From NCBI GenBank assembly GCA_937146645.1, contig CAKZRQ010000058.1, positions 124,001-188,000 of the forward strand: a stretch of 64,000 nt of DNA. Direction: 5' to 3'. The stretch is from an uncultured Cyclobacteriaceae bacterium. Lineage in GTDB: Bacteria > Bacteroidota > Bacteroidia > Cytophagales > Cyclobacteriaceae. Below are positions 31,047 through 39,913 of this stretch, in pieces; positions within the stretch are counted from its first letter, which is position 1, and each line of letters begins with the position of its first letter. A model generated the notes under the pieces. The model ran no database searches. It saw only the letters and a list, made by a program, of their open reading frames with translations, and was not told where the DNA came from. The translations under genes were made by a program, and so were the position numbers.

Positions 31047-32678
31047 CTACACCTCTTTAAATTCTAGTCTCTTCAAAATATCCAGGGCAACATGAAGAAG
31101 AATTAAGGCAATGAAAGTCATAGACACTGAAATCGCTACCATGGTCCAAACGAATTGTTTGGTAATGGCGAAGGCTACTATACTGATCACCAAAGCTGGA
31201 ATCAACCCAAAAAGAAGGATTCCTCCAATCATTAAGGGTTTGATTAAAAACTTGTCCCAACTCTCTTCTAGACCAATTTGCGGTATCAGATTTATGCCAA
31301 AACCTGTCAAATAAAACGCCACAATCGCGATAAGAAAGGATGGAATCAAAAGCCAATCCAAACCAGCGATAAAAACCGAAGGAATGATCATCACCCCAGA
31401 GAAGAGTAAAATTTGGACGATGTCTAACTTGATCACATTCCAAAACTTCGAGGTCCAACTTGCAGGTACCAAAAAGAAATATGGTTTCTTCAAATCACCT
31501 ACGGAGGTACGGCCAATTCCGGACATGAAGTAAATGAAAAGTAGGATCAGCATGTAAACGTAGACCACGATATGCGAGAACCAATCGAAAAGCGAAAGGA
31601 CAGCGAAAATAATCCCAAGCCCGGCAAAAATTAATGCATACAGACCGAACAAGGGATGGTAATCTTGTCTTGAAGAATGCACATAACTCCTCCAGTAAAA
31701 CGCCTTTCCTCCTACCCCAAAATCCGGCAGTGCTAATTTCTTTTTGGCATTGAGGCTCATCTGAGATTCGCTCTGCTGCTTCTTTCCCCGTACCTTTTCT
31801 ATCTTCTCTTCATTGGATTTCGTAGCTTCTAACACATCTTCGTAATAGTAGCCGGAATACTGCAGTACAAGTTTCACTACCGCATAATATGTCAGGGCAT
31901 AAATCCCTAAAAACCCTAATGAAATCCATAGGTTCTGATGAGATAAGTAGCCGATTATTCCACGGCTCCATCCAACTAGTGGAAAGAAATCAAACCATGG
32001 CGATGCAATCCAGCTGAACATTCCCTGCCAGAATTTTTCTGCCATTAAGCCCGGAATCAAAATCATTAAACTCAGAATCACTCCAAGGGCTATCACTCCG
32101 GTTCGGATATACTCGATTATACCATATTTAGTATGAACTGTGTAAACCAAAAACCGGATAGGTGAGATCATAAAAAAGAAAAGAGCGAAGCCAAAAATCA
32201 TGAAGACGATATTTCCTACACTCAGATCCCATTGTTCAGAAAGCTGGCTCGCACCATAAGCCACAAATAGAATACCTGCACCCAGGGAAGGGAGCAAAGA
32301 TCTTCCCATATAGTAAATAAGAAGGTTGGCAGGTTTGACTGGTCCTGTGAAAAGAAGGTTGACATCAGCCATCTTAAAGAAGCTGACATTATTTTTCGTG
32401 GCTCGGTATAGCTGATAAATCAAAAGACCTAATGCCAAAATAGTCACTCCACCAATAATGTTCTGCATGGCAAAATTCACCTCAGGAATACCGTCTACAC
32501 CGGGCAATTCCTGAGAAGAAGCTTCATCGAAATTGTCAAAACGCATCCAGTAGATGAAAAAGAAATATCCGACTATGGCTGCATAAGGGAGAAGCCTGAG
32601 TGGGTTTTTGAGGATCAGCTTAATGTTGTTGAGGAGAATGAGAAGATCCTTCCTGAAAAGCAGTTTTATCTCACGCAT
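31047..32678 (-). CDS. ABC exporter permease
   Basis: 543 aa, about 12 hydrophobic segments; overlaps the ATPase gene 32671..33426 by 8 nt. Confidence 0.75.
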   Translation of the reverse strand: MREIKLLFRKDLLILLNNIKLILKNPLRLLPYAAIVGYFFFIYWMRFDNFDEASSQELPGVDGIPEVNFAMQNIIGGVTILALGLLIYQLYRATKNNVSFFKMADVNLLFTGPVKPANLLIYYMGRSLLPSLGAGILFVAYGASQLSEQWDLSVGNIVFMIFGFALFFFMISPIRFLVYTVHTKYGIIEYIRTGVIALGVILSLMILIPGLMAEKFWQGMFSWIASPWFDFFPLVGWSRGIIGYLSHQNLWISLGFLGIYALTYYAVVKLVLQYSGYYYEDVLEATKSNEEKIEKVRGKKQQSESQMSLNAKKKLALPDFGVGGKAFYWRSYVHSSRQDYHPLFGLYALIFAGLGIIFAVLSLFDWFSHIVVYVYMLILLFIYFMSGIGRTSVGDLKKPYFFLVPASWTSKFWNVIKLDIVQILLFSGVMIIPSVFIAGLDWLLIPSFLIAIVAFYLTGFGINLIPQIGLEESWDKFLIKPLMIGGILLFGLIPALVISIVAFAITKQFVWTMVAISVSMTFIALILLHVALDILKRLEFKEV

Positions 32679-33388
32679 CCTCGGTCAATTCTAAGAATAA
32701 ATCTTCAAGGGTAGCGCCATCACTCCCAGCCGCTTGAGCCTTCAGATTCTCAATAGTATCATTACCAATAATCTTTCCTGACTTTAGGATCATAATCCTA
32801 TCGGCTATGCTCTCGACACTATCTATTAGGTGAGTGCTCACTAAAATGGTCTTCCCCTGCTCTTTAAGATCTCTGAAGATTTGTCTTGTATTCTTAATGG
32901 CCTTAGGGTCAAGTCCGATCATAGGTTCGTCAAAAAACAGAATATCTGGATCCGGCAATAAGGCACAACAAATGGAGACCTTTTGCCTCATACCCTTTGA
33001 TAAATCTCTTCCAAGTTTATCCGCTTTATCATCCAATTCAAAAAGCTCGAGCAGTTCCTTGCCTTTCCCTTGCCAATCCTTCACGCCATATGCCTGAGCG
33101 ATAAACTGCAAATGTTCTTTTACACTCAAAAGATCATAGACATAAGGAGTCTCCGGGATATAACTGAACAATCGCTTTGCCTCAACACTTAAATGATCAT
33201 GCCCTCCGATGGTAATCTCACCCGAAGTCTTTCGTAACAATCCAACAATGCACTTCATGGTGGTACTCTTCCCTGCACCATTTGGGCCAAGTAATCCGAC
33301 TACTTCACCTCCACCTAATTCAAAGGTGATATCATCGACGGCATTTTGTTTTCCGTATCTTTTAACCAGGTTTGTTACTGAAAGCATG
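32671..33388 (-). CDS. ABC transporter ATP-binding protein
   Basis: Walker A GPNGAGKST, signature LSKGMRQKVSI, Walker B DILFFDEPMIGLDP. Likely start MLSVTNLVKRYGK at about 33388. Confidence 0.93.
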
Positions 33389-33484
33389 TATTTTTCGTTT
33401 ACGACAAAACTCAGAAGAAAAATCAAAGTTCATAAACTTTGGAATCTTTTTTGCCACTTAGTGCACACTCTAAACCAAATAACT

Positions 33485-34105
33485 ATGAAAAAATTACTCC
33501 TTTTTACCTTACTGGTATCAACTATCTATTCAGTACAAGCACAACAGGCAGGAAGGTTCCGCATGGGAATGGATCTTGGCGTGGCAATCCCGCAGGGTGG
33601 TGGAATTGGTGGTGTGTTGAACCTCGAACCTAAAGTAAATGTCGCCGACAACATGAGCGTGGGGCTGCGCTTTGGAGTGGCTGGCTTGGCAAAAGACGTC
33701 ACCTATTTTGACATCAATGAGGACTTCGAAGGAGAAGTTGCTGCAAATGCTTCAGTCACTGGGACTTTTGATTACTATTTTAATAAAGGAAATAGCCGGA
33801 CAGCCCCATTTATCGGAGCAGGTTTCGGATACTTCGCCTTAAGCAGTGTTGATTTTGAGGACGGAGACTTTGATAACCCTGACAACATAGGAAATCTTGA
33901 AGCAGATTTTGCCTGGGCCCCCATGATCAGAGCAGGTGTGGAACTAAATAAATTTAGGATGGCCGCTGAGTATAATTTTGTACCAAAAAGCGATCTTCAA
34001 AATGCCGCAGGAGACGCGATTGGAGAAGCTGTAAATCAATATTTTGCCTTCACTCTAGGTTTTTACGTTGGAGGGGGGAGATGGCGAAATTGGAATAACT
34101 ACTAA
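33485..34105 (+). CDS. Outer-membrane beta-barrel protein (OmpW/OMP_b-brl-like)
   Basis: Signal peptide MKKLLLFTLLVSTIYSVQAQQ; alternating strand pattern; true start at 33485 rather than 33209. Confidence 0.8.
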   Translation: MKKLLLFTLLVSTIYSVQAQQAGRFRMGMDLGVAIPQGGGIGGVLNLEPKVNVADNMSVGLRFGVAGLAKDVTYFDINEDFEGEVAANASVTGTFDYYFNKGNSRTAPFIGAGFGYFALSSVDFEDGDFDNPDNIGNLEADFAWAPMIRAGVELNKFRMAAEYNFVPKSDLQNAAGDAIGEAVNQYFAFTLGFYVGGGRWRNWNNY

Positions 34106-34120
34106 GTACTAATCCCAATG

Positions 34121-34146
34121 GGCGATGTTAAACATCGCCTTTTTAA
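34121..34146. terminator. Terminator between convergent genes
   Basis: GGCGATG-ttaaa-CATCGCC followed by TTTTT, between the 33485 OMP and pyrB. Confidence 0.75.
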
Positions 34147-35069
34147 TTTTTAGCTCCTGCCAAAAGATAAAGAACAGCCATTCTAACAGCCACTCCATTT
34201 TCCACCTGATTGAGAATAATGGATTGATCTGAATCTGCAACATCTGAGTTCAATTCAACTCCACGATTTATTGGACCTGGATGCATCACGACAATTTCTT
34301 TATCCAGTGCATCCAGCATTGCCTTATCAATTCCGTAGTATAAGGAATACTCCCTCATACTTGGGAAGTATTTGATTTGCTGCCTTTCCAGTTGAATCCT
34401 AAGAACATTCGCGACATCACACCACTCAAGGGCCTTGTTCACATCAAGTTCAACTTTAACTCCTAAACTCTCTACATACTTCGGGAGCAAGGTTATAGGA
34501 CCACAGACCATCACCTCTGCTCCAAGTTTTTGTAGACAAAAAATATTTGATAGAGCGACCCTGGAGTGAAGGATATCTCCTATAATCGCAACTTTCTTTC
34601 CCGCTACGTCCCCAAGTTTTTCCTGGATCGAAAATGAATCGAGCAGCGCTTGGGTCGGATGCTCATGTGTTCCATCACCTGCGTTCACAATGTTTGCATC
34701 CACATTCCTACTCAAGAAATGGGGTGCCCCAGGACTGGAATGACGCATCACCACCATGTCTACCTTCATGGAAAGAATGTTGTTCACTGTATCTACCAAA
34801 CTTTCCCCTTTCTTTACCGAACTGTTGCTAGAAGAAAAATTCACCACATCTGCAGACAATCTTTTTTCTGCTAGTTCAAATGATAGCTTGGTACGGGTAG
34901 AATTCTCAAAAAAGACATTGGCTATGGTAATGTCTCTTAGTGAAGGTACTTTTTTAATCGGCCGGTTGATGACTTCCTTAAAATCAGAAGCCGTGGATAA
35001 GATTAACTGAATATCCTCTTCTGTAAGGTCCTTGATTCCGAGGAGATGTCGTGTACTTAGTTGAGACAT
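34143..35069 (-). CDS. pyrB: Aspartate carbamoyltransferase catalytic subunit
   Basis: FENSTRTKLSFELAEKRL, RHSSPGAPHFL, GDGTHEHPTQALLD, MHPGPINRGVEL. Confidence 0.97.
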   Translation of the reverse strand: MSQLSTRHLLGIKDLTEEDIQLILSTASDFKEVINRPIKKVPSLRDITIANVFFENSTRTKLSFELAEKRLSADVVNFSSSNSSVKKGESLVDTVNNILSMKVDMVVMRHSSPGAPHFLSRNVDANIVNAGDGTHEHPTQALLDSFSIQEKLGDVAGKKVAIIGDILHSRVALSNIFCLQKLGAEVMVCGPITLLPKYVESLGVKVELDVNKALEWCDVANVLRIQLERQQIKYFPSMREYSLYYGIDKAMLDALDKEIVVMHPGPINRGVELNSDVADSDQSIILNQVENGVAVRMAVLYLLAGAKN

Positions 35070-35070
35070 A

Positions 35071-35619
35071 TTATTCAGCTACTTTTTCTGTGATCCAAAT
35101 TGCGTCTTTTTCAAATCCTTTATCCTTCCATTCGACATTCACGTACTGTGAATCGAGAGTATTGACTCGAATACCAAAATAGTCTGGCATGATAGGATAA
35201 TCTCTGGTAAGTTTTCTGTCTACCAGGATCAATAACTCCACCTTCTGTGGTCTGCCGAAAGCAATCATAGCATCCATAGCTGCTCTTACAGATCTACCCT
35301 TGTAAAGCACATCATCCACCAGGATTACCTTCTTACCTTCAATCAGGAAATCAATCTTAGTCTCATTAGCCTTAAGTGGAAAGTCTCTTCTACGAAAATC
35401 GTCTCTATGAAATGTCGCATCCAGATATCCTGAATCCACTTGAACCCCTGAAACCTCCTTCAGTTTTTCTACGATTTTATCCAAAAAAATAGGCCCCCTT
35501 GGTTGAAGCCCCAAAAGAACCGTGTTTTCAAAGTCATCATGATTTTCGATCAACTGATGACAAAACCTCTTCAAAATGATGTCGATCTCTTCTTGATCTA
35601 AGACTAGTCGTTTTTGCAT
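35071..35619 (-). CDS. pyrR: Bifunctional pyr operon regulator/uracil phosphoribosyltransferase
   Basis: PRTase motif VILVDDVLYKGRSVRAAMDA, LLGLQPRG, ELLILVDR. Confidence 0.95.
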   Translation of the reverse strand: MQKRLVLDQEEIDIILKRFCHQLIENHDDFENTVLLGLQPRGPIFLDKIVEKLKEVSGVQVDSGYLDATFHRDDFRRRDFPLKANETKIDFLIEGKKVILVDDVLYKGRSVRAAMDAMIAFGRPQKVELLILVDRKLTRDYPIMPDYFGIRVNTLDSQYVNVEWKDKGFEKDAIWITEKVAE

Positions 35620-35635
35620 GAGTTGGATTTGGTGA

Positions 35636-35643
35636 CAAATATA
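35636..35643 (-). promoter_or_regulatory. Possible -7 element for pyrR
   Basis: Minus strand TATATTTG matches TAnnTTTG about 17 nt upstream of the pyrR ATG; -33 is weak (ACTG at N19). Confidence 0.4.
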
Positions 35644-35647
35644 AAAA

Positions 35648-37291
35648 TTATTTCCCGACCTCAGTATCCTCTAATTCGAACTCATCCCCTTCCACCAAAA
35701 TCTTTGTCATGAAAAACACATCCTTATTACTCTCCTTTATATTCTCATCTAAATACCTAACACGCTGATTTCCTGAAAGCAAAAAATAAGGTCCGTACCA
35801 GTGTACCAGCTGAAGGCTACCTGCATTGGTGTCTCTAATTCTTTCATTTTCATCTACTAATTTGATTTCAAAACTCTCGTCTTCAAACTTTTTCTCCCCA
35901 TCCTTAAAATAGCTCATTTTGAGCACCAGGTCTTTCACAAACATATGATAGACTTCATCGCCTACAACGGCAACCTCACCGAATGGCTGAGGGTATAGTG
36001 TATTGAAGTCATCGTAGGTACTTGAGTTATCCCAAATTATGTTTCCTTCTTTCCCAACTTTTACAAAATGAGCAGAAATGTACTTGAACTCAGTGGTGAT
36101 TACCTGCATGGCCGAACCATTCATTACGTATTGTTGATCATAGACATTGTTAAAAAAGGGGGTGTAGCCCATCCGGTTTAGCTGATCATATCGATAATAT
36201 CTGCCTGGTCTATATCCACCGGGCCTGTTATTGCCTCGACTATTTATGATATTGTAGTGATCAAAGTAAACGTAGTAAGCATCATCCTCAGATAATACAG
36301 ATCTAATAGAATAGACATTCCTGATGTTATTGCTTTTTCCTTTTTCAGAATTCTTAGCAATCTCCTCATCTCGCTTACTCTTTAGCTTTTCTGGCAGATA
36401 ATTATAGAAGCCTGGGAAATCTTCCAGGGTATATAATTTGAATTCGTATTCACCAAACTCATTAATATCCATTATATACATACCTTGATAGGCATCCCTT
36501 CTTTCTATACCATAACTTCCTATCATCGCCTGCTCATAAATCTCAGGTGGTAATAGAACCCCCTCTAGAATCTCTTGATTATCCTCTCCAAATTCGTCCA
36601 CTCTTATCTCCCTAAGTAGATTACCAAGAAAGTCGTAGGTATTAATGAGCAGCTCACGATTTCGGTATTGTCCTTTCCTACTGATAACAACTTGAAGAGC
36701 ATCTATTTCTGGAAGTTTCTGGATTTGCAAAATTTGAGTATCGTTTCCATATACACCCTGAATAGTGTGAACACTTTTATCTTCCAAATCAAAGATTTGA
36801 ATAGCTGGTCTTCCATCTGCATCACCCATGAATATAGCCTTGCCATTTTCAACTAAAAACTCTAAAAGCTGCATTCCTAACAGGTTATCAGCAGTATACT
36901 CGAAGCCTTGATTATCCGCCAGGTCTATCTTAAAAATGTATCTCTCAGCGTTTAAAGAAGTACCTTTTTGAAAAAGCAGATAAGCTGCTCCATCACTAAA
37001 ATCATACCCTACTAAGGAAAATCCATTCCTCACAGGATATTCAAAAAGCCCCTTATCAGAATTCAGCTCAAAGTCCAGATTGATAAACTGGAGCTTTTCT
37101 CTAAAATTCAGGCCTTTCTCAGGAACAGTTCGAAATGCAGCGACACCTGTCTCCAATCTGAGCATTTCAAAAGTATCGTCATAGAATTCAGAGCCAATCT
37201 CTAGTCTCTTCACAAAATTCACCTGAGAGAATCCGGCAAAACTTATGGACGTCAGAAGGAAAAAACTAAAGAGTCGCTTCATGGTAATCAT
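35648..37291 (-). CDS. Secreted/periplasmic protein of unknown function (possibly propeller-like)
   Basis: Signal peptide MITMKRLFSFFLLTSISFAGFSQ; no recognised catalytic motif. Likely start 37291 or 37282, not 37339. Confidence 0.6.
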   Translation of the reverse strand: MITMKRLFSFFLLTSISFAGFSQVNFVKRLEIGSEFYDDTFEMLRLETGVAAFRTVPEKGLNFREKLQFINLDFELNSDKGLFEYPVRNGFSLVGYDFSDGAAYLLFQKGTSLNAERYIFKIDLADNQGFEYTADNLLGMQLLEFLVENGKAIFMGDADGRPAIQIFDLEDKSVHTIQGVYGNDTQILQIQKLPEIDALQVVISRKGQYRNRELLINTYDFLGNLLREIRVDEFGEDNQEILEGVLLPPEIYEQAMIGSYGIERRDAYQGMYIMDINEFGEYEFKLYTLEDFPGFYNYLPEKLKSKRDEEIAKNSEKGKSNNIRNVYSIRSVLSEDDAYYVYFDHYNIINSRGNNRPGGYRPGRYYRYDQLNRMGYTPFFNNVYDQQYVMNGSAMQVITTEFKYISAHFVKVGKEGNIIWDNSSTYDDFNTLYPQPFGEVAVVGDEVYHMFVKDLVLKMSYFKDGEKKFEDESFEIKLVDENERIRDTNAGSLQLVHWYGPYFLLSGNQRVRYLDENIKESNKDVFFMTKILVEGDEFELEDTEVGK

Positions 37292-37383
37292 TGGGTAATT
37301 GAAAATCAAGTTAAAGTTTCGTGCTTTACATTGAAACAATATTTAAGCACATTTGTCCATTCTATAGACGTAAAAATTTCATT

Positions 37384-39096
37384 TTGGATCAGAAGTCAAT
37401 TCTCAAAAAACTAAAGCTTACTGTGCAGTTAATGGAGCTGCATGAAGAGAACCCATTCAAAATAAGGAGCTTTCAAGGAGCATTAAACTCCCTTGATCGG
37501 CTTGATCAGGACTTTACCTTATTAAGTTCTGAGGAGCTTTCTGAAATTCCTGGACTAGGAAAAAGCATCCTTGGGGTTTTAGAGAATTTAAAGGATACGG
37601 AAACCCACCCTTTATTAGACTCCCTTTTGGAAAAGACTCCAACTGGAATACTTGAAATTCTTCAGATAAAAGGTCTTGGCCCAAAGAAAGTTAAAACCCT
37701 TTGGACCCAGTTGGGGATCACAAGCACCCATGAATTAATGGAGGCCTGTCAATCTGGGAAAGTGGCTCAGATTAAAGGTTTTGGCGAGAAAACCCAAAAC
37801 ACCATAATTCAAAACCTGGAGTTTAAAGCTTCAAATGAGAATAAAGCGCTCTACGCAGATATTGAAGAGACAGCTTTGGGCTATCAAGAGAAAATCCAAA
37901 GTGCAATAGGAAAATCAGGAACTGTTGCATTGGTTGGTGAATTCACCAGAAAACTGGAAATCATTTCTGGTCTTGAGTATTTGGTGGGCTCCGATGATTG
38001 GGAAAAGTCGGCGGAAGAAATTAAAAAAATAGAAGGTATAGAATGGCATTTGGCTAAATCAGGGCCATATACTCTTCAGGGAATGTTGGAAGAAGAAGAA
38101 GTCGGCATTTCTATTTATGGGACTGATCTAGAAAGCTTCGCTCAAAGACAACTTTTGCTTTCAGCCTCACCTCAACACTTACAGCTTGAAGTAAAAGATG
38201 GTGAAAGTATGGGTCAGATGATTCTGGGAAGCAAGCCCAAATCTGAGCAAGACTTTTTCCAGGATTTGGATTTACAATTCATCCCCTCCGAATTAAGGGA
38301 AGGGGTAGACGAAATAGCCCTTGCTAAGGAGGGGAAACTCCCAAAGCTATTGGAAAACAGTGACTTAAAAGGCATCCTGCACAATCACTCGACGTACAGC
38401 GATGGAAAGCATAGCCTTCGCCAAATGGCAGATCATTGCAAGGCCTTGGGGTATGAATACCTGGGCATATCCGATCATAGCCGAAGCGCTTTTTATGCTG
38501 GAGGCCTGGAGGCGGAAAGAATTGTGAAGCAGCATGAAGAAATCGAAGCTCTAAATAAGGAATTAGCCCCTTTCAAAATTTTCAAAGGAATCGAAAGTGA
38601 TATACTGGCTGATGGAAGTCTTGATTATCCTGATGAAGTGCTGGCGAGTTTTGATTTTATTGTTTCTTCTGTTCATTCCATTTTAAATATGGATTTGGCA
38701 AGAGCCACCCAAAGGCTAAATACCGCGATAGAAAATCCATACACTACCATTTTGGGTCACCCCACCGGTCGATTACTTCTTCGAAGGAAAGGATACCCAA
38801 TCGACCATCAGGCCATAATTGATGCATGTGCAGCCAACAAAGTAGTCATAGAAATCAATGCCAATCCATGGAGATTAGATTTGGACTGGAGATGGATTCG
38901 ATACGCCATGGAAAAAGGTGTGAAGCTTTCTATAAATCCAGATGCACATGAAATGAATGGATATCTAGACATGAAATATGGGGTGTTGATCGGGAGAAAA
39001 GGAGGACTTACTGCGGATATGACCTTCAACTCTATGGGGGTGGAAGAAATTGATTCCTATTTCCAGAATCGGAAATCCAAAATTCCAGTTAAATGA
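37384..39096 (+). CDS. PolX-like protein: degenerate DNA polymerase beta-type domain + HhH + PHP phosphoesterase domain
   Basis: N-terminal HhH/8-kDa-like region (ENPFKIRSFQGALNSL, LSEIPGLGKSI, LQIKGLGPKKV) and PHP motifs (LHNHSTYSDG, ISDHS, GIESDIL, SVHS, GHPTG, EINANPWR, NPDAH). ORF opens at 37321; TTG at 37384 is a plausible start. Confidence 0.85.
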   Translation: MDQKSILKKLKLTVQLMELHEENPFKIRSFQGALNSLDRLDQDFTLLSSEELSEIPGLGKSILGVLENLKDTETHPLLDSLLEKTPTGILEILQIKGLGPKKVKTLWTQLGITSTHELMEACQSGKVAQIKGFGEKTQNTIIQNLEFKASNENKALYADIEETALGYQEKIQSAIGKSGTVALVGEFTRKLEIISGLEYLVGSDDWEKSAEEIKKIEGIEWHLAKSGPYTLQGMLEEEEVGISIYGTDLESFAQRQLLLSASPQHLQLEVKDGESMGQMILGSKPKSEQDFFQDLDLQFIPSELREGVDEIALAKEGKLPKLLENSDLKGILHNHSTYSDGKHSLRQMADHCKALGYEYLGISDHSRSAFYAGGLEAERIVKQHEEIEALNKELAPFKIFKGIESDILADGSLDYPDEVLASFDFIVSSVHSILNMDLARATQRLNTAIENPYTTILGHPTGRLLLRRKGYPIDHQAIIDACAANKVVIEINANPWRLDLDWRWIRYAMEKGVKLSINPDAHEMNGYLDMKYGVLIGRKGGLTADMTFNSMGVEEIDSYFQNRKSKIPVK

Positions 39097-39380
39097 AATG
39101 GACAGAATTGCCTGAAGGCACTCTTTTGACTCGAACCTTTCTTTTTGGAATCACAGGGATTTTGCTTGGAGTGGTTTCATTGGTCAATCAAAATTTTAAT
39201 CTTTTCGATGGACCAATGGGTCCACTAAATGGTGTCAGTATTGGTCTTCAGCTCGTAGGTTTGAGTATTGCTGTACTCTTGCTTCGCAAAAGAAAAATAT
39301 CAGAATCTGCTAAAAACAAAGCCCAAAAGATGACAGTGGTATTGGGGGCGGCAGTGCTTTTCTTTATCTTCTCGCTGTAA
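39093..39380 (+). CDS. Small membrane protein, unknown function
   Basis: 95 aa, three hydrophobic segments, overlaps the stop of the PolX-like gene. Confidence 0.6.
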   Translation: MKWTELPEGTLLTRTFLFGITGILLGVVSLVNQNFNLFDGPMGPLNGVSIGLQLVGLSIAVLLLRKRKISESAKNKAQKMTVVLGAAVLFFIFSL

Positions 39381-39397
39381 CCAAAATCCAGAAGAAA

Positions 39398-39859
39398 ATG
39401 AAGAAGCTATTTTTCATGGCTCTTTGTGTAGTGTTAGTTGCCTCACAAGGAGTTTTTGCTCAATCAAACCCTAAAAGGGAATTTCAAATTATCACGGTAG
39501 TAGAATCTATCGTCCCAATGGGCGTCGGGCGTTCAAGAATTATTGATAATAAGGGAGAAGTAGATGTAGAGAATTTTACCACGGAAAGAACCAATGGTAA
39601 AAAGAGTAAAATGAAGGAAATCGATCGTAAGGATATCCGGATTGATGATTTAGAAGAAACTAAGCTCCTGAACTTTTTCAGTGCGACCGGAATCAACTTT
39701 CAAAACATTGCTTCAAATGATGCTGTGGTTTCGGCAAAAATAAATGCCATGCTATTAGATGGCTGGGAATTAACCTTTGTCACCAGTGGGGTAGAATCAG
39801 ATGCAGGAGGAACAGATGGACAGGGAATTTTCATTACCAGAATGTTCTTTTCTAGATAA
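39398..39859 (+). CDS. Secreted protein, unknown function
   Basis: Signal peptide MKKLFFMALCVVLVASQGVFAQ. Confidence 0.65.
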   Translation: MKKLFFMALCVVLVASQGVFAQSNPKREFQIITVVESIVPMGVGRSRIIDNKGEVDVENFTTERTNGKKSKMKEIDRKDIRIDDLEETKLLNFFSATGINFQNIASNDAVVSAKINAMLLDGWELTFVTSGVESDAGGTDGQGIFITRMFFSR

Positions 39860-39863
39860 ATAA

Positions 39864-39909
39864 AAGAGCCCTGAAGTAAATACTTCAGGGCTCTTCATTC
39901 TTTTTTTTA
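39864..39909. terminator. Strong terminator between convergent genes
   Basis: Perfect AAGAGCCCTGAAGTA/TACTTCAGGGCTCTT inverted repeat followed by a T run; serves 39398..39859 and probably clpC. Confidence 0.9.
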
Positions 39910-39913
39910 AGGA

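Noticed and set aside
31040-31056. AGAGGTG-cta-CACCTCT hairpin overlapping the end of the ABC permease gene
   Set aside because: Short 7-bp stem without a convincing T run on the minus strand; not called as a terminator.
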